Source of the DNA: Labrenzia sp. R4_2
Lineage (GTDB): Bacteria; Pseudomonadota; Alphaproteobacteria; Rhizobiales; Stappiaceae
Length of the DNA stretch: 64,000 nt
Assembly: GCF_017743865.1 (NCBI RefSeq)
Contig: NZ_JAGHRJ010000009.1
Coordinates: forward strand, 1 to 64,000
Direction: 5' to 3'
Each line of letters starts with the position of its first letter. Within the stretch, counting starts at the first letter, position 1. Positions 36,547 through 45,599 of the stretch are shown here, one piece after another. Position numbers and translations under genes: made by a program. The notes beneath the pieces were generated by a model. It had not been told where the DNA came from and made no database searches. It saw only the letters and a program-made list of their open reading frames with translations.

Positions 36547-37593
36547 ATGAAAACCACCTTTATCTCTACCTTCACACTGGCAGATTCCTCGCGGCGCAAC
36601 ATCCTGAGCCAGTCCAATCTGGTCAACAAGCTTGGGGTCGAATTGTCGTCGGGCCGCAAATTTGATGTGGGCTTGGATCTCGGTACGCGAACAGGTGAGA
36701 GCGTCACGCTGCGTTCTCAATTCCAGTTCTTGCACGGGATCATGGATACCAACGCGCTGACGAAGTCCCGTCTGGACATCAGTCAAGCGGCGATGGACGA
36801 TATCCTCACCACAGCGCAAGACTTTCAAGCGACCCTTGTTGCGCTGAAGGAGAACCCGCAAAGCGCGGATATCATCAAGGCCGACGCCGAAGGCAAATTG
36901 GGATTGATGGTTTCACGCCTAAACACCCAGCTAAATGGTAGCTTTGTCTTTGCTGGGATCAACGCGGATGAATTGCCGTTTGCAGATTATTCTGATCCCG
37001 CTTCTCCGAACAAGATTGCCGCAGATGCCGCCTTCTTGGCGGAGTTCGGTTTCTATCAGGCTGATCCAAATGTCGCGACGATTACGCCGGCTGCAATGTC
37101 CGCATATCTTGGCGGAAACTTCGACACGATGTTCCAGGATCCAGCCTGGGGCACCACTTGGTCGACTGCATCGGACACGCCGCTGGCAAGCCGGATTTCG
37201 GCGAGTGAAACGGTAAGTTCCTCCACCAGCGCCAATGAGCAGGCATTTCGGGATTTGGCCAAGGCCTACACCATGATGTCCGATATCGGCAATGAGACCC
37301 TGTCGGATGAAACTTTCAAGGTCGTGGTCGATGCGGCGATCGAAGCGCTGAGCAAGGGCATTGGCGGTCTGACAACGGAGATGGGTAAACTCGGCACCGT
37401 TCAGCAGCAGGTCGCTCAGGCAAATGAGCGGCTCACCGTTCAAACGAGCATTTTGAACACCCGCATCAACGACCTGGAACTCGTTGACAAGGAAGAGACG
37501 GCGGTTCGCCTCAACACGGCGCTGACCCAGCTTGAAACGACTTACTCCGTGACCGCGCGGATGCAGGGTTTGAGCCTCCTGAACTACATCTGA
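36547..37593 (+). CDS. flgL: Hook-filament junction protein FlgL (HAP3)
   Basis: 348 residues of flagellin-like organisation. The N-terminal helix (NILSQSNLVNKLGVELSSGRKFDVG) and the C-terminal helix (INDLELVDKEETAVRLNTALTQLETTYSVTARMQGLSLLNYI) are the FlgL form of the flagellin D1 domain. Second junction ring. Starts 5 bp after flgK. Confidence 0.93.
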   Translation: MKTTFISTFTLADSSRRNILSQSNLVNKLGVELSSGRKFDVGLDLGTRTGESVTLRSQFQFLHGIMDTNALTKSRLDISQAAMDDILTTAQDFQATLVALKENPQSADIIKADAEGKLGLMVSRLNTQLNGSFVFAGINADELPFADYSDPASPNKIAADAAFLAEFGFYQADPNVATITPAAMSAYLGGNFDTMFQDPAWGTTWSTASDTPLASRISASETVSSSTSANEQAFRDLAKAYTMMSDIGNETLSDETFKVVVDAAIEALSKGIGGLTTEMGKLGTVQQQVAQANERLTVQTSILNTRINDLELVDKEETAVRLNTALTQLETTYSVTARMQGLSLLNYI

Positions 37594-37642
37594 TCCGGCA
37601 AGTGGCTCGCCACCTATTTCAACTGAGCACCAGAGAGGGGCC

Positions 37643-37993
37643 ATGTACAATTTGTCTTACGCTGAGGTGATGGATGACCTTTGCAGTGATGAACGGCTGA
37701 ACGAACATGAGGCGATGTGCATCATCATCGGAAAGCTGACCACCGCACAGGAAAAAGGCATCCGTTCCCCGGAAGCCATCGATGCGCTGTTCTACACGCG
37801 CAGGGTCTGGGGGTTCTTCATGGAAAACCTCGCGGATGACGCCAATCAGCTGCCGGAGGAAATGCGGGCCAACCTGATATCGGTCGGTATCTGGGTGCTG
37901 AAAGAGGCGGAGGCTTTGCGTCAATGGGAGAAGGAAGACTTTTCCGACATCATCGAGATCAATTCCATCATCCGGGACAGTCTGGCGGGGTAA
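37643..37993 (+). CDS. flaF: Flagellin synthesis regulator FlaF
   Basis: 116 residues, helical, with the FlaF pattern DALFYTRRVWGFFMENLADDANQLPEEMRANLISVGIWVLKE (residues ~48-90). In Caulobacter FlaF is needed for flagellin synthesis and secretion and works against FlbT. Adjacent to flbT (4 bp), as in other alphaproteobacteria. Confidence 0.92.
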   Translation: MYNLSYAEVMDDLCSDERLNEHEAMCIIIGKLTTAQEKGIRSPEAIDALFYTRRVWGFFMENLADDANQLPEEMRANLISVGIWVLKEAEALRQWEKEDFSDIIEINSIIRDSLAG

Positions 37994-37997
37994 GCTC

Positions 37998-38465
37998 ATG
38001 AAGATTGCGCTCAAATCAGGGGAACGCCTCTTTATTAATGGCGCGGTGATCCGCGCTGAACGCAAGACATCAATCGAGTTGATGAACGATGCCGTGTTCT
38101 TGCTGGAGTCTCATGTGCTTCAGCCAGAAGAGGCCACGACGCCGCTGAAGCAACTCTATTTCATCCTGCAGACGATGATCATGGATCCCGCGGCAGCGCC
38201 TGCGGCCAAGGATATGTTTCACGTTGTGCTGGCCTCAGTCTCAGGCGCTTTCTCAAGCACAGAGGTCCTGGAGAAGCTGGATGAAGTCGGTCAACTGGCC
38301 CGCAAGGACCGTTGGTTTGAAGCCATGAAAACAGTGCGTGCACTGTACCCCTTGGAAGCCCGTCTCATGGCTGCAGACCATCGGGCCAGGCAGGAGGAAG
38401 AAAAAGCCTCAGGGTTTTCTGCCAGGCAACCTGCGTACTCTGAACCCCACCTTGAACTGGTATAA
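37998..38465 (+). CDS. flbT: Flagellin mRNA regulator FlbT
   Basis: 155 residues. The start KIALKSGERLFINGAVIRAERKTSIELMNDAVFLLESHVL is typical of FlbT. In Caulobacter it binds the flagellin 5' leader and lowers its translation or stability until the hook is complete. The target here would be the long flagellin leader at about 25560-25696. Sits between flaF and flgD. Confidence 0.94.
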   Translation: MKIALKSGERLFINGAVIRAERKTSIELMNDAVFLLESHVLQPEEATTPLKQLYFILQTMIMDPAAAPAAKDMFHVVLASVSGAFSSTEVLEKLDEVGQLARKDRWFEAMKTVRALYPLEARLMAADHRARQEEEKASGFSARQPAYSEPHLELV

Positions 38466-38476
38466 GGACACCTGCC

Positions 38477-38881
38477 ATGACAAGCGTAAATCCGGTCGCA
38501 TCGGCGGCCGCCGCGAACGAAGCCGGCGGCGCTAGAGCTGCTCAGGAACAGCTGACCGTTGATTACAATGCGTTTCTTCAATTGATGATGACGCAAATGA
38601 AGAACCAGGACCCAACCAAACCGATGGACGCGTCAGAGCAGCTGTCGCAATTGGCGACTTTCTCGCAAGTCGAGCAGGCGATCCAGACCAACTCCAAGCT
38701 GGAGACAATGCTGACCAACATGTCCTTTGGCCAGGTTGACGATCTGATCGGCCGGACGGTCACGGACAGCAACGGAACAACCGGAGTGGTTGAGAAAGTC
38801 GAAATCTATTCCGACGGAACCATTCTCGGCCTTGATAACGGCAAAGGCGTGCTGCTTGGACCTGGTATTTCCATCTCCTAG
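38477..38881 (+). CDS. flgD: Flagellar hook assembly scaffold FlgD (short form)
   Basis: 134 residues, with the FlgD N-terminal core DYNAFLQLMMTQMKNQDPTKPMDASEQLSQLATFSQVEQ. It lacks most of the Tudor/FnIII-like C-terminal region of enteric FlgD (about 230 residues), which is normal in rhizobia. Caps the growing hook. 11 bp after flbT, 15 bp before fliQ. Confidence 0.94.
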   Translation: MTSVNPVASAAAANEAGGARAAQEQLTVDYNAFLQLMMTQMKNQDPTKPMDASEQLSQLATFSQVEQAIQTNSKLETMLTNMSFGQVDDLIGRTVTDSNGTTGVVEKVEIYSDGTILGLDNGKGVLLGPGISIS

Positions 38882-38896
38882 AGGCTGTAGGTTGCC

Positions 38897-39163
38897 ATGA
38901 ATGAAGTTGACGCCCTGGATTTGGTCCGGACCGCGATCTGGACGATTCTCATCGGATCAGCGCCTGCGATCATTCCTGCAATGATCGTTGGGATCGTAAT
39001 TGCGCTCTTGCAAGCCCTTACACAAGTTCAGGAAATCACTCTGACCTTCATTCCAAAGATCGTTGCCATTCTGGTGATGATCGTGATTGCAGGGCCGTTC
39101 ATTGGCGGCCAGATGTATGCCTTGACCACGGTGATTTACAGCCGGATTGAAAACGGTTTCTGA
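38897..39163 (+). CDS. fliQ: Flagellar export apparatus protein FliQ
   Basis: 88 residues with two membrane helices. The motif PAMIVGIVIALLQALTQVQEITLTFIPKI is the FliQ signature. Part of the FliPQR gate. Last gene of the flgE group; flhA begins 188 bp later behind its own motif copy. Confidence 0.96.
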   Translation: MNEVDALDLVRTAIWTILIGSAPAIIPAMIVGIVIALLQALTQVQEITLTFIPKIVAILVMIVIAGPFIGGQMYALTTVIYSRIENGF

Positions 39164-39291
39164 TCGCTAGCACCTTCGGAAACCTAGAGACGTTATCAGC
39201 GCATCCAGACATGAGGCGGTGGGCAGGTCATGCGACCAGCCGCCGCCTTCTGCTATTTCGGTGCCTGACCGCGTGATCGCTGGCCGAAAAA

Positions 39292-39309
39292 AGCCTCGCG
39301 CAAGTTTGA
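39292..39309 (+). promoter_or_regulatory. Shared flagellar upstream motif, copy 6 (before flhA)
   Basis: AGCCTCGCGCAAGTTTGA, 17 of 18 to the consensus, ending 42 bp before the flhA start. Confidence 0.7.
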
Positions 39310-39351
39310 GCAGCGATTTTGCCATCAGCTGACACGCGCAAGAGAGCAGGC

Positions 39352-41442
39352 ATGACAGACACATCCATCACTTCCAGCGTCAACGGGGCTCCGGAAAGCC
39401 GCCGCGATGTTGGGTTCGCGTTCGGGATCGTGGTGATCCTCGCGGTTCTGTTTCTTCCCATCCCGACCTTTTTGATCGACGTTGGTCTCGCCATGTCGAT
39501 CGCCTTGTCTGTTCTGATCCTCATGGTTGCCCTGTGGATCCAGAAACCTCTCGATTTTTCCTCCTTCCCGACGATCCTTCTGATCGCCACGATGCTGCGC
39601 CTGTCGTTGAACATCGCGACAACCCGCGTGATTCTCGCAAATGGCCACGAGGGTGTTAACGCGGCCGGCTTTGTCATCAGCGGCTTCTCGCAGTTCGTCA
39701 TGAGCGGCGATTTTGTGATCGGCCTGATTGTCTTTGCGATCCTGATCACGGTGAACTTCATGGTGATCACCAAAGGCGCAACAAGGATCGCGGAAGTAGG
39801 TGCGCGTTTCACCCTGGATGCGATCCCGGGCAAGCAGATGGCGATCGACGCTGATCTGTCCGCCGGTCTCATTGACGACAAAGAAGCCCAGCGTCGCCGG
39901 AAGGAACTGGAAGAAGAAAGCTCCTTCTTCGGATCAATGGATGGTGCTTCGAAGTTCGTCCGCGGCGATGCCATCGCCGGCTTGATCATTACTGCTGTCA
40001 ACATTCTCGGCGGCATCGTCATCGGTGTTACCCGGTATGACATGTCGGTGTCTGACGCGGCTGATGTCTTCACTAAACTGTCCGTCGGGGATGGTCTTGT
40101 CTCCCAAATTCCTGCACTGATTGTCTCGCTCGCTGCCGGTCTCTTGGTGTCCAAGGGCGGTACACGTGGTTCAGCCGACAAGGCGGTCCTTGATCAGTTG
40201 AGCGGCTATCCTCGGGCCTTGTTCGTGGCAGCTGTGCTGATGGGTGTTTTTGCACTTATGCCGGGCCTGCCGATGCTGCCGTTCTTTATGCTCGCGGCGA
40301 TCCTCGGGTTTATTGGCTACTCGATCCCGAAACGCCAAGCCGCGCGCCAGGCAACGGAAGACAAAAAACGTGCCGATGCCGAGCGCCAGGCGAAGGAAGA
40401 GGCCAAGGACTCGGTCAAGGAATCGCTAAAGACTGCCGAGATCGAGCTGGTGCTTGGCAAACAGCTTTCAGCCGAGCTGGTGGTCAATCATGGCGAGTTG
40501 TCCCGCCGGGTTGCCAAAATGCGCCGCAAGTTTGCCGAACAGTATGGCTTCGTCGTCCCAGAGATCCGTGTATCGGATAGCCTGACGATCGATCCGAAAA
40601 GCTATCAAATCAAGATCCACGGCACGATCGTGGCGTCCCAGCAGATCAAGGTCGGCGAGCTTCTGGTCATCCCTACCGGTGACGAGCGATTGCCGGTGCC
40701 GGGCGATGAGACCCGCGAACCCGCATTTGGCATGCCAGCCATCTGGGTGCCAAACGCCTACCGGGATGAAGTGCGGCGTCACGGTCTGGAGCCGGCAGAA
40801 AACAACACGGTGGTATTGACACACCTTAGTGAGGTAATCCGCAACAACCTGCCGCAACTCTTGTCCTACAAGGACATGCGGAACCTCTTCAACCGGCTGG
40901 ACCCTGAATACCAGAAACTGCTGGATGACATCTGCCCGGCCCACACGTCCTTCTCCGGCTTGCAAGCCGTGATGAAGCTGCTCCTGGCTGAACGGATTTC
41001 CATCCGGAACCTCAACCTCATTCTGGAAGCGGTTGCCGAAATCGTGCCGCATGTCAGACGGTCTGAACAGGTTGTGGAGCACGTGCGCATGCGCATCGCC
41101 CAGCAGATTTGCGGCGATCTCGCTGAAGGCGGCCCTCTGCAAGTGTTGCGGCTCGGCAATCGTTGGGATCTTGCCTTCCACAATGCGCTCAAGCGCGATG
41201 CCAAGGGCGAAGTGGTGGAGTTCGATATCGAACCTCAACTGGTGGAAGATTTCGGCACGCAAATGTCCGAGGCCGTCAAGAAACACATGAAGAGCGGTCA
41301 GAGGTTTGCCATTGTCGCCGCGCCGGATGCCCGTCCTTACGTGCGCATGATCGTCGAGCGCATGTTCCCGACGCTTCCCGTGCTCTCGCATCTCGAGATT
41401 GCCCGCGGTGTTGATGTGACCGCGCTAGGGACGGTGTCGTGA
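39352..41442 (+). CDS. flhA: Flagellar export apparatus protein FlhA
   Basis: 696 residues. About eight membrane segments fill residues 20-325, including the FHIPEP-region equivalent ([24 protein letters not shown] near 155). The cytoplasmic domain with [24 protein letters not shown] and the closing [13 protein letters not shown] follows. FlhA is the proton-coupled export gate that receives substrates from chaperones. The stop overlaps fliR by four bases. Confidence 0.97.
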   Translation: MTDTSITSSVNGAPESRRDVGFAFGIVVILAVLFLPIPTFLIDVGLAMSIALSVLILMVALWIQKPLDFSSFPTILLIATMLRLSLNIATTRVILANGHEGVNAAGFVISGFSQFVMSGDFVIGLIVFAILITVNFMVITKGATRIAEVGARFTLDAIPGKQMAIDADLSAGLIDDKEAQRRRKELEEESSFFGSMDGASKFVRGDAIAGLIITAVNILGGIVIGVTRYDMSVSDAADVFTKLSVGDGLVSQIPALIVSLAAGLLVSKGGTRGSADKAVLDQLSGYPRALFVAAVLMGVFALMPGLPMLPFFMLAAILGFIGYSIPKRQAARQATEDKKRADAERQAKEEAKDSVKESLKTAEIELVLGKQLSAELVVNHGELSRRVAKMRRKFAEQYGFVVPEIRVSDSLTIDPKSYQIKIHGTIVASQQIKVGELLVIPTGDERLPVPGDETREPAFGMPAIWVPNAYRDEVRRHGLEPAENNTVVLTHLSEVIRNNLPQLLSYKDMRNLFNRLDPEYQKLLDDICPAHTSFSGLQAVMKLLLAERISIRNLNLILEAVAEIVPHVRRSEQVVEHVRMRIAQQICGDLAEGGPLQVLRLGNRWDLAFHNALKRDAKGEVVEFDIEPQLVEDFGTQMSEAVKKHMKSGQRFAIVAAPDARPYVRMIVERMFPTLPVLSHLEIARGVDVTALGTVS

Positions 41443-42215
41443 TCTCCGGAGGTCTGCTGTTCAGCACCTACGGCTCATCTCTGGTCCTGGCAACGTTTCT
41501 TCTGTTTTGCCGGATCGGAGCCTGCCTGATGGTCATTCCCGGTTTCGGCAGCAATCGGATCCCGATGCGGGTCCGGCTGTTCATCGCACTTGCCATCTCC
41601 CTGGCATTGTCGCCGCTGCTGGTGCCGGATATTCAAGAGGCGTTACCGGATGAAGCGCTTGGTACTGTCTCCTTCTTCATTGGGGCGGAGCTTCTGACCG
41701 GCTTGTTTATCGGGTTTCTCGGGCGGATCTTCATTGCTGCCCTTGAAACACTGACAACATTGGTTTCCATGGCGATCGGCTTGTCCAACATGCCCGGCAT
41801 GCCGATCGATGGTGTTGATGCGCTTCCGCCGGTCGCAAATCTCTTCACGCTGACCGCAACAGCCATGATTTTCATTGCCGATCAGCATTGGGAAATCCTG
41901 CGCGGTCTTGTGCAGTCTTACGAAGTCATCCCGCCAGGGCGGCCCTTGGCGGCGATGGCAAGCCTGGAACAGTTTGCAGAGCAGCTGGCGCGAACATTCG
42001 TCCTGGCGCTTCGGGTGGTCAGCCCGTTTGTCGTCTACACGATCGTCGTGAACCTCGCCGTCGGGCTGATCAACAAACTGACACCACAGATCCCGGTCTA
42101 CTTCATCTCTCTGCCGTTCGTGATCGCGGGCGGTCTCTACTTCCTTTACCTCGTCGCGGCCGAAGCAATCATGATCTTCCTCGACGGGTATTTCACCTGG
42201 CTTCAATTGGGTTAG
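41439..42215 (+). CDS. fliR: Flagellar export apparatus protein FliR
   Basis: 258 residues with about six membrane helices. The motif [33 protein letters not shown] near 22-55 and the C-terminal [24 protein letters not shown] are typical. Starts in the ATGA overlap with flhA and precedes a small coiled-coil gene by 5 bp. flhB, usually a neighbour of fliR, is absent here. Confidence 0.95.
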   Translation: MISGGLLFSTYGSSLVLATFLLFCRIGACLMVIPGFGSNRIPMRVRLFIALAISLALSPLLVPDIQEALPDEALGTVSFFIGAELLTGLFIGFLGRIFIAALETLTTLVSMAIGLSNMPGMPIDGVDALPPVANLFTLTATAMIFIADQHWEILRGLVQSYEVIPPGRPLAAMASLEQFAEQLARTFVLALRVVSPFVVYTIVVNLAVGLINKLTPQIPVYFISLPFVIAGGLYFLYLVAAEAIMIFLDGYFTWLQLG

Positions 42216-42220
42216 CGCAC

Positions 42221-42601
42221 ATGGCACGAAACAGTCGTGAAATCGAACGCATGTTCAAGATGCAAGAGCAGATCTTGAAACTGTCGTCCTGGATCCTTCA
42301 GGATCTTGATTCACAGGCCCACAAACTGAACGAAAAGGAACGCCGGATCCTGCTGGCGCTTTCAAACGGTGATCTCGCGCAACATGACAGGTTCATCGCC
42401 AACGCTGCAGAGCGCCTGCGCCGCATCATTGAGGAAATGGCCCGCATCACTGCTGCACGGGAAAAGGTGAACGCCGAATTCGAGCGCCAGCGTCACATGC
42501 TCAAAACCATGTCGGAACGATTGGCTGTCATGCGCGGTGAAGAACAGCGCGCGAACGACGAACGGGAGCTTCAGGAATATCTGGACCGCCGCTATGGCTG
42601 A
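42221..42601 (+). CDS. Coiled-coil flagellar protein, FliJ-like
   Basis: 126 residues, almost entirely charged helix with heptad spacing (e.g. ANAAERLRRIIEEMARITAAREKVNAEFERQ). It starts 5 bp after fliR and so belongs to the flhA operon. Size, coiled coil and position fit the general export chaperone FliJ, but no diagnostic residues exist for that family. Call is therefore by context. Confidence 0.55.
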   Translation: MARNSREIERMFKMQEQILKLSSWILQDLDSQAHKLNEKERRILLALSNGDLAQHDRFIANAAERLRRIIEEMARITAAREKVNAEFERQRHMLKTMSERLAVMRGEEQRANDERELQEYLDRRYG

Positions 42602-42626
42602 AGGCGAGAAAACCGTTCAGAGCGCA

Positions 42627-42644
42627 AGCCTGCCGCAAGCTCGG
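42627..42644 (+). promoter_or_regulatory. Shared flagellar upstream motif, copy 7 (before flgJ)
   Basis: AGCCTGCCGCAAGCTCGG matches the consensus at 15 of 18 positions and ends 59 bp before the start at 42704. Confidence 0.55.
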
Positions 42645-42703
42645 CCGATTAAACCAGATAACACGATTTATGGCGGTGTTGCCGCAAACCAGGGAGATCG
42701 GCG

Positions 42704-43135
42704 ATGGCCATTTCGCCTCCTTCAGATCTGATCCTAGACGTCGCCAAGGCGGCAGATCCGACGGAATTTCGCGAGGCGTCGAGCCGTTTGAAGTCCATCG
42801 CGGCTTCCGGCGACGGTTCCGGCTTCAGTCTCGCCTTTGATAGCGCACGCTCCGGTGCCCCATCGGGGACAAGCTTCGACATGTTCCGCTCCGGCAGTGC
42901 CGACGCCGGTGCGTCGCAAAAATCACCGGCGGAGAAATTCGAGGCGATGATCCTTACCCAATTCGTCGAAACCATGTTGCCCAAGGATGCGGAGATGGTT
43001 TTCGGCAAAGGCACAACCGGCGAAATCTGGAAGTCGATGCTGGCTGAGCAAGTCGCCGGGCAACTGGCGGCAAGCGGCGGTATTGGTGTCGCCGATCTGA
43101 TCTCCGATACATTGAAACAAGGAGCAAAAGTCTGA
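42704..43135 (+). CDS. flgJ: FlgJ-type rod-binding protein without muramidase domain
   Basis: 143 residues. The C-terminal half (KFEAMILTQFVETMLPKDAEMVFGKGTTGEIWKSMLAEQVAGQLAASGGIGVADLI) is the rod-binding domain. The glucosaminidase half found in enteric FlgJ is missing, so it would act as rod scaffold only. The stop overlaps the next start by one base (TGATG). Confidence 0.85.
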   Translation: MAISPPSDLILDVAKAADPTEFREASSRLKSIAASGDGSGFSLAFDSARSGAPSGTSFDMFRSGSADAGASQKSPAEKFEAMILTQFVETMLPKDAEMVFGKGTTGEIWKSMLAEQVAGQLAASGGIGVADLISDTLKQGAKV

Positions 43136-43533
43136 TGGATGCCGGACAGGATCTTGTCGTGCAAGGCCCGGTGGTGAACCCGGCCGTATCCGGACCCCTG
43201 GTCATTGCGATTGACCGCGCCATAGAGGTCGTGGAAGCGGAGACCCAGGCGCTGCGCGCCAATCCGACCACCGATCTCAAACCGTTTGAGTATCGCAAGA
43301 GCCAGGCACTTCTGGATCTTACCCGCGCGCGGTCCCTTGTTCCGCCGTCAGCTTACACTGAAGACGTCAAGGACCGTCTGGTGGACTTCAAGGATGTGCT
43401 CAAGGAAAACGTCGACCTTCTGACGCTGCACATGAATGCCGTCTCCGAGGTCGTGAAAATGATGTCGCGCACTATGCTCGACCAGGAATCCGACGGGACC
43501 TATGCTGCACCGTTCCCGGAGCCCGCGCGATGA
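43135..43533 (+). CDS. FlgN-like flagellar chaperone (tentative)
   Basis: 132 residues, mostly helical. The part VKDRLVDFKDVLKENVDLLTLHMNAVSEVVKMM followed by a short GTYAAP tail resembles FlgN (a helix with NxxLLxxHLxAVxxV, then Gly-x-Tyr), the chaperone of FlgK and FlgL. Overlaps flgJ by one base and the next gene by four, so it clearly belongs to the operon. Identity is inferred from pattern and place. Confidence 0.55.
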   Translation: MDAGQDLVVQGPVVNPAVSGPLVIAIDRAIEVVEAETQALRANPTTDLKPFEYRKSQALLDLTRARSLVPPSAYTEDVKDRLVDFKDVLKENVDLLTLHMNAVSEVVKMMSRTMLDQESDGTYAAPFPEPAR

Positions 43534-43988
43534 TCAAGATGCTCGTGGCCGGTGTTTGGATGTCGATTGCGATGCTGATCTCGGGATATGGAACGGCCAA
43601 ATTCATCGCGGCTCAAAACCAGACAAGCAATCAGGAAGAAACCGCTTATGTCGGGCTCGACTACGAGACGTTGAAACCAGTCAATGTGCCGATCCTGTTT
43701 GAAGGCGCCTTACAGGGCTATGTGGTTGCCAAACTGGTGTTCACCGCCGACGGTGACACCTTGCGCAAGCTGCCAGTTCCGCCGCATCCGTTTCTGGTCG
43801 ATGAGGCGTTCCGGGCACTTTATGCCGATGAGACCCTCGATTTCCGGAACCTGGAACGCTACGACCTCGACGGTCTCACGGAGCATCTGAAAACGGTGAC
43901 CAACCAGCGCATTGGCCAGAAGGTCGTGCAGGATGTTCTTGTTGAGGAATTCAACTATTTCGACAAGGCGGATGTCTTAAGCCACTAA
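43530..43988 (+). CDS. Membrane-anchored protein of unknown function at the end of the flagellar cluster
   Basis: 152 residues starting in an ATGA overlap. One N-terminal membrane segment (residues ~4-25) precedes a mixed domain with YVVAKLVFTADG near 70 and GQKVVQDVLVEEFNYFDKADV at the end. The layout (single anchor, periplasmic domain) resembles FliL-like or secreted accessory proteins, but no family is recognised. Tight coupling to the flgJ group suggests a motility role. Confidence 0.7.
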   Translation: MIKMLVAGVWMSIAMLISGYGTAKFIAAQNQTSNQEETAYVGLDYETLKPVNVPILFEGALQGYVVAKLVFTADGDTLRKLPVPPHPFLVDEAFRALYADETLDFRNLERYDLDGLTEHLKTVTNQRIGQKVVQDVLVEEFNYFDKADVLSH

Positions 43989-44042
43989 CAGCTGAGCGTC
44001 CGGCTTGCCGCCCCATCTCTATGCCGCCTCCCTGGCAGTCTC

Positions 44043-44078
44043 ACCGGTGCTTGTTTTCGAACAGGCGCCGGTTTTTTT
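44043..44078 (+). terminator. Rho-independent terminator closing the flagellar cluster
   Basis: The stem CCGGTGC/GCGCCGG (one mismatch position) spans 44044-44071 and is followed by seven T. The ATPase gene on the other strand ends 5 bp away, so it may also serve as a boundary for convergent transcripts. Confidence 0.75.
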
Positions 44079-44082
44079 GTCC

Positions 44083-44955
44083 CTAATCCAATGACTTTCC
44101 AATACGACCGGCGAGATCCTGGATGAACTGGTACGCAACGCGGCCGGAGCGGCTGCCGCGGGTTGTGGACCATTCCAACGCTTCTGCGCGCAGATTCTCT
44201 TCAATGACATCAAGGCCATAGTGGGATGCATAGCCGCGGACCATGTCCAGGTAATCGTCCTGGCTGCATTTGTGGAAGCCAAGCCACAGGCCGAAACGGT
44301 CGGATAGCGATACTTTTTCCTCTACCGCCTCGGACGGATTGATGGCGGTCGACCGTTCGTTTTCCATCATGTCGCGCGGAAGGAGATGTCGGCGGTTCGA
44401 GGTCGCATAAAAGAGGACGTTCTCAGGCCGTCCTTCAATGCCGCCTTCAAGGACCGCTTTCAGCGATTTGTAGGACGTATCGTCGTGGTCGAAACTGAGG
44501 TCATCGCAAAAGACGATGAACCGGTAAGGCGCCGGCCGGATCTGGGCCATCAGCTTGGGCAGCGATTCGATGTCTTCGCGGTGGATTTCGATCAGTTTGA
44601 GCGTGCTGGAGCCAAGTTCTGTGTTCACGGCAGCTTGCGCGGCTTTCACCAGAGACGATTTCCCCATGCCGCGTGCGCCCCACAGCAACGCATTGTTTGC
44701 CGGCAGGCCTTTGGCAAAGCGGCGGGTGTTGTCGAGCAAAAGATCGCGAACATGTGAAACCGCGCAAAGCAGGGCGATATCTACCCGGTTGACCTTGGCG
44801 ACCGGTATCAGTTCGCCGGGATTGGGCGACCAGACAAAGGCATCGGCTGCTTCAAAATCGGCCGGTGTGGGCGCGGCCGGGACAGCCCGGGAAATCAGGT
44901 CGATCAGGGAATCGAGCTTTTCATTCAATGCGGCAATGTCACTCGGCGCGCTCAT
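44083..44955 (-). CDS. DUF815 AAA-type ATPase
   Basis: 290 residues from the ATG at 44955; a Met four codons earlier is possible. The Walker A is LLWGARGMGKSSL near residue 83, the Walker B-like strand is RFIVFCDDLSF near 140, the sensor-like YATSNRRHL follows, and an arginine-rich RGSRSGRVAYQF end matches DUF815 proteins. These are AAA+ ATPases of unclear cellular role. It stands alone between the flagellar terminator and the yajC promoter. Confidence 0.85.
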   Translation of the reverse strand: MSAPSDIAALNEKLDSLIDLISRAVPAAPTPADFEAADAFVWSPNPGELIPVAKVNRVDIALLCAVSHVRDLLLDNTRRFAKGLPANNALLWGARGMGKSSLVKAAQAAVNTELGSSTLKLIEIHREDIESLPKLMAQIRPAPYRFIVFCDDLSFDHDDTSYKSLKAVLEGGIEGRPENVLFYATSNRRHLLPRDMMENERSTAINPSEAVEEKVSLSDRFGLWLGFHKCSQDDYLDMVRGYASHYGLDVIEENLRAEALEWSTTRGSRSGRVAYQFIQDLAGRIGKSLD

Positions 44956-45087
44956 GATGTCTTGCAACCCTTACAAAAAAGGCCCACGTGGGGGCCGGAA
45001 ACCATGCGGCGGAGCAGTATCATGACGGGCAGGGAGCGCAAATGGCACTTATTCCCATTCCGGTACGCAGCTATTTGCCGGTTATGC

Positions 45088-45115
45088 TTGAAAAGAAGCG
45101 CGCCAACGTTATAGT
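45088..45115 (+). promoter_or_regulatory. Sigma-70-type promoter for yajC-secDF
   Basis: TTGAAA (45088-45093), a 16-bp spacer and TATAGT (45110-45115). It lies about 80 bp before yajC in the divergent gap to the DUF815 gene. Confidence 0.65.
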
Positions 45116-45196
45116 CCGCGCCACCAGAATTGAGCGTTTTGCCGAGGGCCGGAAGACTGCCTGCGGCAAAGAAAAAGCGCCCCTTAGGAGAGTTGA

Positions 45197-45529
45197 ATGT
45201 TGATCACCCCAGCCTACGCGCAAGGTGCCGGAGCCGCCGGACCTGATTTTCTTATGTCCATGCTGCCGTTCGTGGCAATCTTTGCGATCATGTACTTCCT
45301 GATCATCCGTCCGCAGCGCCAGCGCATGAAGCAGCATCAGGAAATGGTATCCAACCTGCGCCGCGGTGACACGGTCGTGACAACCGGCGGTTTGATCGGA
45401 AAAGTCTCCAAGGTCGTTGATGATGGGGAAATCCAGGTGGAGCTGTCCGAAGGGGTGAAGGTCCGCGTCGTCCGCTCCATGGTTCAGGAAGTCCGTTCCA
45501 AGACCGAACCGGTTAAAGAAGGCGCTTAA
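45197..45529 (+). CDS. yajC: Preprotein translocase subunit YajC
   Basis: 110 residues, preceded by AGGAGAG. One membrane helix (residues ~18-36) runs into YFLIIRPQRQRMKQHQEMVSNLRRGDTVVTTGGLIGKV, the YajC hallmark. It joins the SecDF-YajC complex that assists SecYEG. 70 bp before secD, with a hairpin between. Confidence 0.95.
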   Translation: MLITPAYAQGAGAAGPDFLMSMLPFVAIFAIMYFLIIRPQRQRMKQHQEMVSNLRRGDTVVTTGGLIGKVSKVVDDGEIQVELSEGVKVRVVRSMVQEVRSKTEPVKEGA

Positions 45530-45557
45530 GCCTAACACTGCCAAGACCAGTATTGAT

Positions 45558-45578
45558 GGGCCGAAGGTGTTTCGGCCC
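45558..45578 (+). promoter_or_regulatory. Hairpin between yajC and secD
   Basis: GGGCCGAA/TTCGGCCC with a 5-base loop, then GTCCGCTTTT. The T-run is short, so it may act as a partial terminator or an mRNA processing hairpin; secD follows 21 bp later. Confidence 0.5.
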
Positions 45579-45599
45579 GTCCGCTTTTAAGGCTAGACC

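Noticed and set aside
19003..42644. Sigma-54 reading of the shared flagellar motif
   Set aside because: The GG/GC pair at -24/-12 spacing is not met by the seven copies.
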